Assembly (NCBI GenBank): GCA_016934265.1
Contig: JAFGTF010000030.1
Location: forward strand, 1-42,797
Origin: Spirochaetota bacterium
GTDB taxonomy: Bacteria; Spirochaetota; B62-G9; DRHN01
Length of the DNA: 42,797 bases
Direction: 5' to 3'
Position numbers and translations under genes: made by a program. Positions 1-9,006 of the stretch are shown here, one piece after another. The notes below the pieces were generated by a model, which was not told where the DNA came from, did no database searches, and was given only the letters and a program-made list of their open reading frames with translations. Each line of letters starts with the position of its first letter. Position 1 is the first letter of the stretch.

Positions 1-44
1 ACAAAACTAAAGAGCTTTTACCCTTTGTTCCATTAATAACTCGC

Positions 45-1250
45 GTGATTGATAATCATATATCAGCAACGAAATTGGAGAAGATCCCGGTTTTTTTGCT
101 CCTTTTCAGCATCGTCACCGCCGGATGTGCCGGTTACGGCGTTTCTACGAGGAGCGCGGCAGGAAAAAAAGAGCCGGAAACAGTTTTTATCAGCGTTGCA
201 GTCGAGAAAGGAGCGCGCACCCTGATTTTTACGGCCGAGGGACTCGAGATGTCGAGCGGGAAGGAAACGATCCGGCTTGTTTCCGAAACAGCGGTCACCG
301 TCGGAGGGCGCGAGATCACGGTAGGCGGCAGGACGTATGTCGCTCCGCTTTTTTTTAAAAGCGACCGGCCCATTACGGTAAACGGGAAAGAATACTACGG
401 CGACCTGCGCATCATTGACGGCATGCTGGTAAATGTAATCCCGATAGAAGAGTATCTCAAGGGAGTGTTATCCGAAGAGGTCTCCGAATCGTGGCCGATA
501 GAGGCGCTGAAGGCACAGGCGGTGGTTTCACGGACCTATGCGGTGAGAAAGATCGCAGGTCGCTCGCAGGAGCCGTACCACCTGGAAGATACACAAATGC
601 ACCAGAAGTACGAGTACAGCATCCATAACGAAAACATCAACAGAGCGGTCGAGAATACGAGGGGAGAGATTCTCCTGTTCGAGGGGAGCCCCATCGAGGC
701 TTTCTTTCATTCCTCTTCAGGCGGCATTACGGAGAGCGCAGGCAGCGTTTTTCAACAGGACCTTCCGTATCTCAGGAGCGTGCCGGACCCGTACAGCAGA
801 GATCGGGACTCGCCCTCCTGGACTTTCGAGGTCGACGCGGCGGCTGTACGCGATGCAGTCTGGCCGTTGATCGAAGGGCAATGCGAGACACGGGATGGTA
901 ATCGTACGCTTACTGGGATCAGGGTATACGGGAAAACGGGTTCGGGACGGGTGAGAGAGTTCGCGCTCTATTTCGAAGGTGAAAGGCCGTGCATGGTGAA
1001 GGGAAACAGCCTCAGGCTCGCGGTCGATCCGCGGGGGCTCAAAAGTCTACTCATCCGGCGCATAGAGAAAAAAAATGACGGAAACCGGACCGTGTTCGTT
1101 TTTACCGGAACCGGCTACGGTCACGGTGTCGGAATGAGCCAGTGGGGGGCGAAACGGATGGCGGAACGCGGGTTTAGGTACGATGATATCCTTTCCTTCT
1201 ACTACAGGGGCGCAATTCTCGGAACCATGGAAGACGTACGCGAGAAATAA
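45..1250 (+). CDS. SpoIID/LytB-domain lipoprotein
   Basis: The protein carries the SpoIID/LytB domain, whose founding member cleaves glycan strands and binds denuded peptidoglycan in sporulating Firmicutes. In other bacteria these proteins act in cell-wall remodelling or as LytB-like amidase enhancers. Seen: a hydrophobic N-terminus ending in a TAGC lipobox (Cys28), the domain's core from about residue 130 (PIEEYLKGVLSEE, then ALKAQAVVSRTYA) and the terminal signature GYGHGVGMSQWGAK near residue 360. It should be anchored in a membrane facing the periplasm. The start is uncertain. GTG at 45 gives 401 aa; TTG at 75 gives a more typical lipoprotein leader. Neither has a clear ribosome-binding site. 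Nothing in the sequence implies sporulation, since non-spore-formers including spirochaetes carry this family. Confidence 0.88.
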   Translation: MIDNHISATKLEKIPVFLLLFSIVTAGCAGYGVSTRSAAGKKEPETVFISVAVEKGARTLIFTAEGLEMSSGKETIRLVSETAVTVGGREITVGGRTYVAPLFFKSDRPITVNGKEYYGDLRIIDGMLVNVIPIEEYLKGVLSEEVSESWPIEALKAQAVVSRTYAVRKIAGRSQEPYHLEDTQMHQKYEYSIHNENINRAVENTRGEILLFEGSPIEAFFHSSSGGITESAGSVFQQDLPYLRSVPDPYSRDRDSPSWTFEVDAAAVRDAVWPLIEGQCETRDGNRTLTGIRVYGKTGSGRVREFALYFEGERPCMVKGNSLRLAVDPRGLKSLLIRRIEKKNDGNRTVFVFTGTGYGHGVGMSQWGAKRMAERGFRYDDILSFYYRGAILGTMEDVREK

Positions 1251-1393
1251 ACGGCTTTTGTAGCATTCAGATCCGGCCTTTCGGACCGTTCGAACGATAA
1301 CCTTATAAGGGCGTGTCTTCTTTTGCGATTCGGGTCCTTAAGGGGTTGAAACGCCGCCGTACGGGGGAGGGTGGAACTATATCCGATTATTCG

Positions 1394-2428
1394 ATGAAAA
1401 ACCTCGGAATCGAGGTGCCCCGGCGTCTTATTGCGCAGTACCCCGCGTCGAAGCGTGAAGATTCCCGGCTTCTGATTTACCGAATAAACTCCGGCAGGAT
1501 TACGGACGACCGGTTTTCGAATATCGCCGACTATATCCGGCCGGACGATTGTGTAGTGTACAACGACGCGAGGGTGATCAACGCCAGGCTTCAGGGAAAG
1601 AAACGTTTGACAGGCGCACTCTTAGAGGTGCTCCTTCTGAAACGCCGAACTGCTGAGGAATGGGAGTGCCTCATACGGCCCGCCAGGCGGGTGAAGGAGG
1701 AGGCGGAGGTTTCGATCGAAGCCGAGGTGCCGAACCGGCTTTCCTTCCTGGTGAAACACCTATTCGGGAACGGGCGTTTTCTCATACGGTTCTCGGAACC
1801 GGTGGGATACGAGGATCTCGAAAAAATCGGTACGATACCCCTTCCGAAATATATCAAGCGCCCCGTCGAAGCGCTCGACTCCGAACGGTATCAGACGGTC
1901 TTTTCCGAACGGTTCGGTGCGGTCGCATCGCCGACCGCGGGGCTTCATTTCACCGAGGATTCCATTTCCCGTATCAAAGGGCAGGGAACGCTCTGGGTAC
2001 CTCTGACCCTGTACGTCGATTGGGGTACGTTCCAGCCGGTACGGGAGGACGACTACCGTTGTCACACGATACACAGCGAGGCGTTCGATATTTCCGAAGC
2101 TTCGGCCGAAACGATCAACAGAGCTCTAGAACGGAAACGGAGAGTGCTTTGTGTCGGAACGACGAGCGTGCGGGCGTTGGAGAGCGCGTACGAATCGGGG
2201 CGGGTGAAGAAAGGAAGCGGGGAGACCGACCTCTATATATACCCGGGATACCGGTTTAAGGTTACAGAAGGCATGATAACGAACTTCCATCTGCCGGACT
2301 CGACCCTCATTCTTCTCGTCATGGCATTCGCCGGTGTGGAGGGAATACGCGAGGTGTACCGGCACGCCGTACGTGAAGAGTACAGGTTCTTCAGCTACGG
2401 CGATGCGATGCTGCTTACCAAGGATTGA
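1394..2428 (+). CDS. queA: S-adenosylmethionine:tRNA ribosyltransferase-isomerase
   Basis: QueA transfers and isomerises the ribosyl moiety of SAM onto preQ1-modified tRNA to form epoxyqueuosine. Seen: family N-terminus (RRLIAQYPASKREDSRLL), VYNDARVINARLQG, SPTAGLHFTE near the middle, and GTTSVRALES and MITNFHLPDSTL in the C-terminal half. From ATG 1394 the protein is 344 aa, the usual family length. An open frame extends upstream to 1313, but those 27 residues do not resemble QueA, and homologues begin just before the 'IEVP' segment. A purine-rich stretch (about 1362-1370) lies rather far upstream of this ATG, so the start rests on homology. It is followed after 4 bases by tgt, so the two are surely co-transcribed. 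I recognised no preQ1 riboswitch in the 143 bases upstream. Confidence 0.95.
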   Translation: MKNLGIEVPRRLIAQYPASKREDSRLLIYRINSGRITDDRFSNIADYIRPDDCVVYNDARVINARLQGKKRLTGALLEVLLLKRRTAEEWECLIRPARRVKEEAEVSIEAEVPNRLSFLVKHLFGNGRFLIRFSEPVGYEDLEKIGTIPLPKYIKRPVEALDSERYQTVFSERFGAVASPTAGLHFTEDSISRIKGQGTLWVPLTLYVDWGTFQPVREDDYRCHTIHSEAFDISEASAETINRALERKRRVLCVGTTSVRALESAYESGRVKKGSGETDLYIYPGYRFKVTEGMITNFHLPDSTLILLVMAFAGVEGIREVYRHAVREEYRFFSYGDAMLLTKD

Positions 2429-2432
2429 AGAC

Positions 2433-3542
2433 ATGATAGAGTTTGGTATAGAAAAGAGCTGTACGCGAACCGGGGCACGGGTGGGTATGCTGAAGATACG
2501 GGGGAGAAAGATCCCCACCCCGGTTTTTATGCCGGTCGGCACATACGCGGCGGTGAAGACGCTCTCGCCGTCCGAGATCAGGGAGGTTGGTGCGGAAATC
2601 ATTCTGAGCAACGCCTATCATCTGCACCTCCGCCCCGGCGAGAAGCTCGTAAAATCGCTCGGAGGAATACATCGGTTTACCGGATGGGACGGGGGGTATC
2701 TCACCGACTCTGGAGGATTTCAGATCTTCAGCCTCTCCCCGCTTCGAGAGATCACAGCGGCGGGTTTGCGCTTCCGATCCCATATTGACGGGTCTGAGCA
2801 TTTTCTGACCCCGGAGGACGTTGTTCGGATAGAGACCGATATAGGTGCCGATATCATTATGCCGCTCGACATACCGACACCGATGCCGTCATCGCACGCC
2901 GAAGCAGAAAAAGCCTGCGTCACCACAATCGACTGGGCAACTCGGTCGAAGGAGGCATGGGTTAAAACCGGGGACGTCACGAGTCTTTTCGGCATCGTAC
3001 AGGGAAACGTATACCCCGATCTGAGGGAGAAATGCGCGAAAGCCCTTCAGGATATCGACTTTCCGGGATACGCGATCGGCGGTCTCTCCGTCGGCGAGGA
3101 AAAGAAAACGATGTATGAAGCACTCGGTTTCACGACCGGGCTTCTGCCGGCGGATAAGCCGAGGTATCTCATGGGAGTCGGTGCGCCCGGTGACATCCTG
3201 AAATCAGTCATGAGCGGCGTCGACATGTTCGATTCGGTGCTTCCGACGAGGAACGCGCGCAATGCAACGGTTTTCGTGCCCGGAGGGAAGATGTCGCTGA
3301 GAAATGCAGCGCATAAAGACGACGGCAGCCCGATACAGCTGGGGTGCTCCTGCTACGCGTGCCGAAACTTCTCGCGAGCCTACATCCGCCATCTCTTCAA
3401 TACACGGGAAATTCTCGCGTATCGTCTCGCGACGATACACAATCTCCACTATCTCATCGGTTTCGTAACCGGGCTGAGGAATGCGCTCCTGAATGGAAAG
3501 ACAGAAGAGTTTATCGGCAGGTTCGAGGAAGGTGGGCTGTAG
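2433..3542 (+). CDS. tgt: Queuine (preQ1) tRNA-guanine transglycosylase
   Basis: Tgt exchanges guanine 34 of GUN-anticodon tRNAs for preQ1, the step just before QueA. Numbered from ATG 2433 (369 aa): acid/base Asp92 in LTDSGGFQ, nucleophile Asp264 in GVDMFDSVLPTRNAR, and the zinc site Cys305, Cys307, Cys310 and His336. These match E. coli Tgt (Asp264; zinc ligands 302/304/307/333) with a small shift. ATG 2433 was chosen over the longer frame from 2334 because the extra 33 residues lie inside queA and the family starts at 'MIEF'. An AAGGA-like Shine-Dalgarno lies in the last codons of queA, consistent with coupling. All key residues are present. Confidence 0.96.
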   Translation: MIEFGIEKSCTRTGARVGMLKIRGRKIPTPVFMPVGTYAAVKTLSPSEIREVGAEIILSNAYHLHLRPGEKLVKSLGGIHRFTGWDGGYLTDSGGFQIFSLSPLREITAAGLRFRSHIDGSEHFLTPEDVVRIETDIGADIIMPLDIPTPMPSSHAEAEKACVTTIDWATRSKEAWVKTGDVTSLFGIVQGNVYPDLREKCAKALQDIDFPGYAIGGLSVGEEKKTMYEALGFTTGLLPADKPRYLMGVGAPGDILKSVMSGVDMFDSVLPTRNARNATVFVPGGKMSLRNAAHKDDGSPIQLGCSCYACRNFSRAYIRHLFNTREILAYRLATIHNLHYLIGFVTGLRNALLNGKTEEFIGRFEEGGL

Positions 3543-3584
3543 GCAACGGTAAAAGCATCCGGTATTGACGTCATTCGAGTGGCG

Positions 3585-3603
3585 ATCGGTTCGCTCGACC
3601 GAT
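3585..3603. other. hairpin between convergent genes
   Basis: A 6-bp inverted repeat (ATCGGT / ACCGAT, 7-base loop) lies between the convergent ends of tgt and the transglutaminase-fold gene. There is no T-tract on either side, so it is not a classical intrinsic terminator. It may still slow or help terminate transcription in both directions. Confidence 0.3.
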
Positions 3604-3618
3604 GGGTACTCCAACGGT

Positions 3619-5283
3619 CTAATCGATGGGTTCCCCCCCGATTTGATAATTCATATCGTAATTCAGGATATTGTTCCAGTGAGATTTCTTTATTGAGACG
3701 TCCATAAACCTGCTGTCACACGCACCCCCGGCCGTGTTTCCCTCCGACGTATACCAGTTGAAGATACAGTCCCCGGAGGAACGGAGCGCAATCCAGTACG
3801 CGCCGGGTAAAAGATCGGACTGTGTATTTTTGCCGACTGGGAAAACGAGCCATGGGTTATCCTCCATCATGTGGCGGACGGCTGAGGAGTTAATGCTGTA
3901 TGTGCGGAAGAGCTTCTGAGAAGGCCTGCCGTTCTGATCGGAAAAGACCTCTATCCATATTCGACCGTCATCGCTGAATTTTATCAGGGGAAGCCGAACC
4001 TCACTAAGACGGACCGGCCGGTCGATGATAAATTGCTGCGCATAGACCCTGTTTCTCGTGGCGACGATATCGATCTTTCTCGATATATCCGTGTTTTCTG
4101 TAAACAATGTATCGTCGACCGATCGTGTCCCTTTCTCTTCCGACGCGAGAGGTTCCAAAGATAGGTCGGGTTCGTTCGAATACACGGTGAGGTCCTTCAC
4201 CGGAGGGCTCACCGCGAGCTTATTGACCCGCTCTTCGGAAGAGCCGACGTACGAGAGCGATATCTCATCGGAATTAATGTCGTAGATGAACTCCTTGAAC
4301 AGGATGAACTCCCCTTTCCGGGTGTTCCATACTTCGGAAGCAAGACTTGAATCCGGCGCGTGAGCCATTTTGATCACATGTGAGGGGAGAGACAGATACA
4401 TTCCATGCGGATCGTAGGCGGCCCACCCGAGGTCGGGGAAGAACACCTCGACCCAGTAACGCTCCCTGTTGGGTAGATCGTACACCACTATTTCGTCCGG
4501 TGTCTCTATCGGGATTTCTTTCTGAAATGAGATCCCGTATACGACGCGCGCCGGAATACCGAGTCCCTTTAGAAGAGAGCAGGCAAGGTTGCATATGCCA
4601 CGCTCGTCTCCCGCCCGCCGTTTGAGCACTAAGAGTGCGGAGCTTTCGGAATCGTCGCTGCTCAAGAGGCCGATGTTTCTATCGAGCCATAGAAAAACGC
4701 TTTGTACCACATCGATCTCACGGTAGAGATCCCGCGAGAGAGTTCTTCCGATATAATTTATGATGAGGTCATCGGACGGAACGAGCTCGGTGGATTCGAG
4801 ATAGGCGGCTTGGGAATCTTCGAGTATAACCGGATACGGTGCATTGCTCAGGACGGGGTAGAAATTCGAGTACAGCTCCACCTTGAACTGGAGATCGAGT
4901 TGTACGATCCGTATCTCGCCGTCCCAGGACAGGACGGCCCCCCTGTTGCCGTATTCGTCGACGAACTCCTCGATGCCGGTAGGATAGGGGGTAAACGACT
5001 TATAGAGGTCTGATACCTTCTGGGTATTGAGTCCGGAAGAGTACGATTCCGGATAGAAAAGCCGGCACATGAGACCCTTTGCGCCGCTGTAGCTCGAAAT
5101 TCGCTTGGTGACATAGACGGTCGCCCTGCTGTTCATCTCCCCCTGGATGTATATGACGCTTCCGTCCTTCTGCGCCGGCGCTTGCGCCGCTGCAAACCCC
5201 GGTAGTATCAAAAAGAGCAGAAAAGCCGCGGTACAGAGAAACAGTATCTTTGTACCCCGGCCCTTTTTCCTCAGAATGGCCAT
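3619..5283 (-). CDS. exported transglutaminase-fold protein, catalytic His apparently lost
   Basis: This is a secreted or periplasmic protein of 554 aa from ATG 5283 (a TTG at 5298 is an alternative). It begins with a basic stretch and a hydrophobic signal segment ending near AAAQA. A transglutaminase-like (papain-fold) core lies at about residues 185-300: the Cys motif GICNLACSLLKGLGIPAR (Cys231) and the WVEVFFPDLGWAAYDP strand with Asp291. The residue aligned with the catalytic His (as in HAWVEV) is Arg275 (RYWVEV; codon at 4459-4461), so the triad looks incomplete. The C-terminal 130 residues form a separate beta-rich segment of unknown family. It is divergent from the next gene. Its role is unknown; possibly peptide or substrate binding rather than catalysis. 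Confidence 0.8.
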   Translation of the reverse strand: MAILRKKGRGTKILFLCTAAFLLFLILPGFAAAQAPAQKDGSVIYIQGEMNSRATVYVTKRISSYSGAKGLMCRLFYPESYSSGLNTQKVSDLYKSFTPYPTGIEEFVDEYGNRGAVLSWDGEIRIVQLDLQFKVELYSNFYPVLSNAPYPVILEDSQAAYLESTELVPSDDLIINYIGRTLSRDLYREIDVVQSVFLWLDRNIGLLSSDDSESSALLVLKRRAGDERGICNLACSLLKGLGIPARVVYGISFQKEIPIETPDEIVVYDLPNRERYWVEVFFPDLGWAAYDPHGMYLSLPSHVIKMAHAPDSSLASEVWNTRKGEFILFKEFIYDINSDEISLSYVGSSEERVNKLAVSPPVKDLTVYSNEPDLSLEPLASEEKGTRSVDDTLFTENTDISRKIDIVATRNRVYAQQFIIDRPVRLSEVRLPLIKFSDDGRIWIEVFSDQNGRPSQKLFRTYSINSSAVRHMMEDNPWLVFPVGKNTQSDLLPGAYWIALRSSGDCIFNWYTSEGNTAGGACDSRFMDVSIKKSHWNNILNYDMNYQIGGEPID

Positions 5284-5405
5284 AGGTTTTACCGACAATA
5301 TGTATTGGAGTATTTCTTCCCATAGTAATATTATTGCCGGTGAAAATCAACGGTTTTCGGAATTTCGAATACCGATAGACCGCCGATAATCCCAGATACA
5401 GCGTA

Positions 5406-5588
5406 ATGAAGACGTACGGTATCATCTCATATGTATTCTCTCCGCTTGCCGCTTCCCTCGTTGCAGGGGTTTTTCTCATGCGGTATAAGGGAATCCAGGG
5501 AATGACTTTCGCACTCATTACGATTGCGGGGCTTTTTTTATCGTTGCTGAACGGCGTATTACTGACACTCAGGATACGGAAGAAATGA
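5406..5588 (+). CDS. small two-helix membrane protein
   Basis: A 60-residue protein consisting almost entirely of two hydrophobic stretches (about residues 8-24 and 33-53), ending in the basic tail RIRKK. No family was recognised. Support for it being real: an ATG start, an orderly transmembrane pattern, and a 4-base ATGA overlap with the following gene, which implies translational coupling. It may help export or tether the downstream secreted protein. That role is inferred only from position. Confidence 0.62.
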   Translation: MKTYGIISYVFSPLAASLVAGVFLMRYKGIQGMTFALITIAGLFLSLLNGVLLTLRIRKK

Positions 5589-7489
5589 CACATAGCCGGC
5601 TTGTTCAACGCACCGTTATGACTGCGCTTTGTACCGTGCTGGCGGCGACGGCCGTCGTATCCGCCGACACATATATTCAGGACGAGGTCACGGGGTACGA
5701 CTCGAAGGGCAAGGTGGAAGAGCTCGTCATAGAGCCAAGCTTCGTAATACTTTCGAGGGATACCCTGTACCACCACGAAACTATCGAGGTCTTGATTGAG
5801 AGCGAACTCTATCTCGATCCTGACAGTGTAACAATGCGGGTGTACAACGGGGAACAGAGCATACCATGTCTCGGAGGTGAAAAAGAGCTTCCGTTTCAAG
5901 AACAGATACGTAGAAATGGCAGATACCGCTACCGGGCGGTCTTTCTCCCCCCCTGGAATCAGCCCGACGGGCAGTACGAGATACGGCTTGAGTATGGGGG
6001 TAACAGAATGGTCACGGGAAAGCCCATACTGTTTACTATGAAACGGCGTGTTCCGCCTGAGTTGCACGGTTTATCGGTTGTGGATCTGGAGATGAATGGG
6101 AGCATTCTAACGAAAAACGTTACCGGCCCCGGAGGACGGAAAAAGGGCTACCTCTCCCTTCTCGATTGGGCGCAGTATATGGGGGCGGACGCGCTATGGA
6201 TCCTTGCCGGAGAAACGACCACTTTTCCCGAAAGAGTCGCTTCCGATACCGTCCGGAACGCACCATGGTGGGATGCCGGCCCGCTCGAGAACCTCGATCT
6301 TTTAAAAACCCGCGCTTTAGACTACGGTATGGACACGGGTGCATACATCATGTGTTTTTACGTCCCGGGGTCCCGTGGCGTTCCTTCCCGGTACGAACCA
6401 GGTATCGGATACAACGTCGAGACGGACCGCCTTTACAGATCGAGATTCATATCGCTCGGTTGCGAACAAAGGATTCAGGACATCGTGGAGCTCGTGAGGA
6501 CATTTCAGAACGACCCTCATATCCGATATATCGGATTCGATTTCATCAGAACGGGTAGGGGGGACGGATACGAGCTCGCGCCGCTTATGGTGCGGGAAAC
6601 CGGCATACGAACGCCGACGGAGTGGGATCGGATGAGCGGTCCGGAGCAATCGAGGTGGCTTGCCAGGAAAATAGAGGTCGAGAAGGATCCGATCGTATTG
6701 GAGAAATGGAGGTGGTGGCGCGCACGAACCGCCGCTCGTATCATCGAGCGTATCATATCGGAAGCCCACGTCACCAAACCGGTATGGGTATATACGCTCG
6801 GCTGGGACCACGGCAGGGAACACGGGCAGGATCCGGTGATGTTTTTCGATGCGGGAGTAACGATAGACGCGGTCATGCTCTATGAGTCCGATCGCTTCCA
6901 GTTTCCCCGTATGCTCGATCAGTGGAAACGGTATATGAAGGCAGGCCAGGGAAACATACTCATTGGAAACTGCGTAGACTCCCGCCTTCTCGATTCGGAG
7001 TCATTATCTCCCCCGCAGGAGTTATACCGGAGAAACACTGCCGGGTATGAAGGGATCCTAAAGGGGGGTGTTGCCTCGGGAATTTTCTTTCACGATCTGT
7101 CGAGAGCGGTGTGGGGCAGAAAGGGCGGCTTTTTTATGCTTGACTTTGCTGTCGCGCACGGATCGAGCGTGTACCACCTCCTTCGAGAGTCGGGTGGAAC
7201 CGATCTCGTCGTTGATATGACGGGCGGTGAGCGCTCACGGTACATCGTGCTGAAAAACAACGGTATGGCGGAGATTAAGAATGTCGTTATAGAGGCGTAC
7301 ACCTGGGAGGGAGGTAATACGGTGCCGGCGGCTTACGACGCGCCTCTTTTTCCCGTCGTCGTACCGAAAATACCGCAGTTCGGGAGCGTACGGATCGAAA
7401 TCCGATCTGAAACACCGGTTCAAAAGCCGCTCGTCTTTCTTGTTGCGATCGACGGCGGGAAGCGCTACTATGTAATGGACATGAAATAA
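5585..7489 (+). CDS. secreted glycoside-hydrolase-like TIM-barrel protein
   Basis: A 634-aa protein with an N-terminal signal peptide (hydrophobic stretch ending near VVSA), a beta-sandwich-like region (about 35-150) and a long region with the look of a (beta/alpha)8 glycosidase-like barrel. Features of the latter are GADALWILAGETT, the strand IRYIGFDFIRTG near residue 315, KPVWVYTLGWDHG, and TIDAVMLYESDRF near 430. A C-terminal beta domain follows from about 550. This resembles uncharacterised GHL-type putative glycoside hydrolases. Acid residues suited to catalysis are present but cannot be assigned. The start overlaps the preceding small membrane-protein gene by 4 bases. It probably acts on a polysaccharide outside the inner membrane; the substrate is unknown. 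Confidence 0.72.
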   Translation: MTHSRLVQRTVMTALCTVLAATAVVSADTYIQDEVTGYDSKGKVEELVIEPSFVILSRDTLYHHETIEVLIESELYLDPDSVTMRVYNGEQSIPCLGGEKELPFQEQIRRNGRYRYRAVFLPPWNQPDGQYEIRLEYGGNRMVTGKPILFTMKRRVPPELHGLSVVDLEMNGSILTKNVTGPGGRKKGYLSLLDWAQYMGADALWILAGETTTFPERVASDTVRNAPWWDAGPLENLDLLKTRALDYGMDTGAYIMCFYVPGSRGVPSRYEPGIGYNVETDRLYRSRFISLGCEQRIQDIVELVRTFQNDPHIRYIGFDFIRTGRGDGYELAPLMVRETGIRTPTEWDRMSGPEQSRWLARKIEVEKDPIVLEKWRWWRARTAARIIERIISEAHVTKPVWVYTLGWDHGREHGQDPVMFFDAGVTIDAVMLYESDRFQFPRMLDQWKRYMKAGQGNILIGNCVDSRLLDSESLSPPQELYRRNTAGYEGILKGGVASGIFFHDLSRAVWGRKGGFFMLDFAVAHGSSVYHLLRESGGTDLVVDMTGGERSRYIVLKNNGMAEIKNVVIEAYTWEGGNTVPAAYDAPLFPVVVPKIPQFGSVRIEIRSETPVQKPLVFLVAIDGGKRYYVMDMK

Positions 7490-7559
7490 ACAAAAGCCAC
7501 GGAATACCGAAAAGTCGGGGACAAAAAAAGAACGCCGTTTTCTTTGAGAAGTACAACAA

Positions 7560-8048
7560 ATGAAACAAAAAGAGGGACGGTACAGAATACCGCTGAAAAA
7601 GTTCCTGTACATTGCCGCTGTTTTGCTCGGATTGATAGCAGGTGCATGTTCGAGGCAGAAGGAAAGAGAGGAGCCGTCGACCATCTCCTCGAAGTCGGCG
7701 GAACAGAAAAAAACGCCCCCGTCTTCCCGGGAAGAAGCCGCGGAAAGCGAGAGAAAACGGACGGACGAATTTATCGATGAAATCGGAATAATCGAAGCGT
7801 ATACTCCCGAGCTGTTCGTACACCTGACGATACTGTATAAGAAAGAGACAGCGCGATGGGTCGCCGAATCATCCGCGCTTTCAGACGCCGAGCAGCAGAA
7901 CTACATCGACGAGGAGAACAAACGTTTCTTCGAGAGGTTCGGCACTACGGAAGAGGAGTATATCCGGTACAGTACGGAGCACTGGGAGGAACTGGACCGT
8001 TACATCGAGGAGCATCCGGAGTTCGTACAAGCCTTGCGGGAAGAGTAG
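7560..8048 (+). CDS. putative lipoprotein, unknown function
   Basis: A 162-aa protein with a lipoprotein signal: basic start, hydrophobic core and a lipobox ending GAC (Cys at about residue 30). The mature part is very rich in Glu, Lys and Arg and probably alpha-helical: a low-complexity linker of about 30 residues, then helices containing repeated Tyr/Glu-rich segments such as EEYIRYSTEHWEEL. No family was recognised. It sits 70 bases after the glycosidase-like gene on the same strand and converges on the MBL hydrolase gene. A weak AGAAG precedes the ATG. Confidence 0.7.
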   Translation: MKQKEGRYRIPLKKFLYIAAVLLGLIAGACSRQKEREEPSTISSKSAEQKKTPPSSREEAAESERKRTDEFIDEIGIIEAYTPELFVHLTILYKKETARWVAESSALSDAEQQNYIDEENKRFFERFGTTEEEYIRYSTEHWEELDRYIEEHPEFVQALREE

Positions 8049-8076
8049 AAGCGGTTTCAGATTGCATTGAGCCGGG

Positions 8077-9006
8077 TCAGCCCACCGTAACGCTCATCCC
8101 CTCACGCGTGTAGAAGAGATCCCTGAAACGCCTGCGGTATTTGGACTGGTTTTTCTTGAGGAGCGCGTCGGTGGATCCGGGGTCGTGATGGGTCAGTGCG
8201 AGCGATTTTACCCCCGCTTTTCGTGCAATTTCTATGGCCATCTCCGGGGTACTGTGGCCGAATCCCTGCTTAGGGGTGGGAAGCGCACAGTACTGTTCTT
8301 TACTGTACTGCGCGTCATGGATGAGAAGATCGGCATCTTTCGCAAACTGTATCAGTTTCGAATCGCCGTACTGAAATCCTTCCACGTCTGTGGCAAATAC
8401 GACCGACCTTCCGCCGTGCTCTATTCTGTAGACAAGCACGCCGTTTACGGGATGCGAGTGATCGTTCAATATACGGACCACTATGGATGTGTCATTTATC
8501 GTCACCCCATCGAAATAGCGGTTTACCGCCTTCGGCACCGGATTCTTCGTATCCAGAATAAGGAGGTTGTTCTCCTTGATCGTAGAGATATCTTTTATCG
8601 AATTGGAGTGGTAGAAATCAACGGGAAAATTCGGCGGAATCATCGATCGCTCGAGCGTAACGCTGAGCTCACCACTGAAGTTTCTCGGACCGAAGAGATA
8701 CAGAGAGGACTCACCGAGGTACAGGGGGGCAAAAAAAGGAAGGCCCTGCGTATGATCGTGGTGAAGATGGGTGAACAGAAGCGTTGCATAAAGCGGTTTC
8801 GCGCCGCCTTTTCCGAAGTACTCCGCAAGCATCTTCTGCCCGAGCTTGATGATACCCGTGCCTGCGTCGATAATGATCCTGCGCTCACCGACCGATACTT
8901 CCAGGCATGTCGTGTTCCCGCCGAAAACGAGCGTATCCTTGCCGGCAACGGGGTAGCTGCCGCGAACTCCCCAGAATGTGACCCGGAATTCCACTTTATC
9001 AGCCAT
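8077..9006 (-). CDS. metallo-beta-lactamase-fold hydrolase
   Basis: This soluble MBL-fold protein belongs to the group that starts with a WGVRGS motif. Numbered from ATG 9006 (309 aa): the metal-binding signature THLHHDH (His80, His82, Asp84, His85), the IIDAGTG strand before it, and later metal-site segments FATDVEG, HDAQYS and LTHHDP. The family includes phosphodiesterase-type enzymes; the substrate here is unknown. ATG 9006 overlaps the end of the cyclo-ligase gene by 8 bases, typical of coupling. An upstream ATG at 9024 is also possible. It is the last gene of the five-gene minus-strand operon. Confidence 0.88.
   Translation of the reverse strand: MADKVEFRVTFWGVRGSYPVAGKDTLVFGGNTTCLEVSVGERRIIIDAGTGIIKLGQKMLAEYFGKGGAKPLYATLLFTHLHHDHTQGLPFFAPLYLGESSLYLFGPRNFSGELSVTLERSMIPPNFPVDFYHSNSIKDISTIKENNLLILDTKNPVPKAVNRYFDGVTINDTSIVVRILNDHSHPVNGVLVYRIEHGGRSVVFATDVEGFQYGDSKLIQFAKDADLLIHDAQYSKEQYCALPTPKQGFGHSTPEMAIEIARKAGVKSLALTHHDPGSTDALLKKNQSKYRRRFRDLFYTREGMSVTVG

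Noticed and set aside
1251..1393. preQ1 riboswitch upstream of queA
   Set aside because: I could not find the compact preQ1 aptamer pattern. Only a weak 4-bp hairpin is visible.
5000..6067. Long minus-strand open frame (355 codons)
   Set aside because: It runs antisense across the glycosidase-like gene, through the divergent promoter and into another frame of the transglutaminase-fold gene. Its translation has no domain or signal logic.
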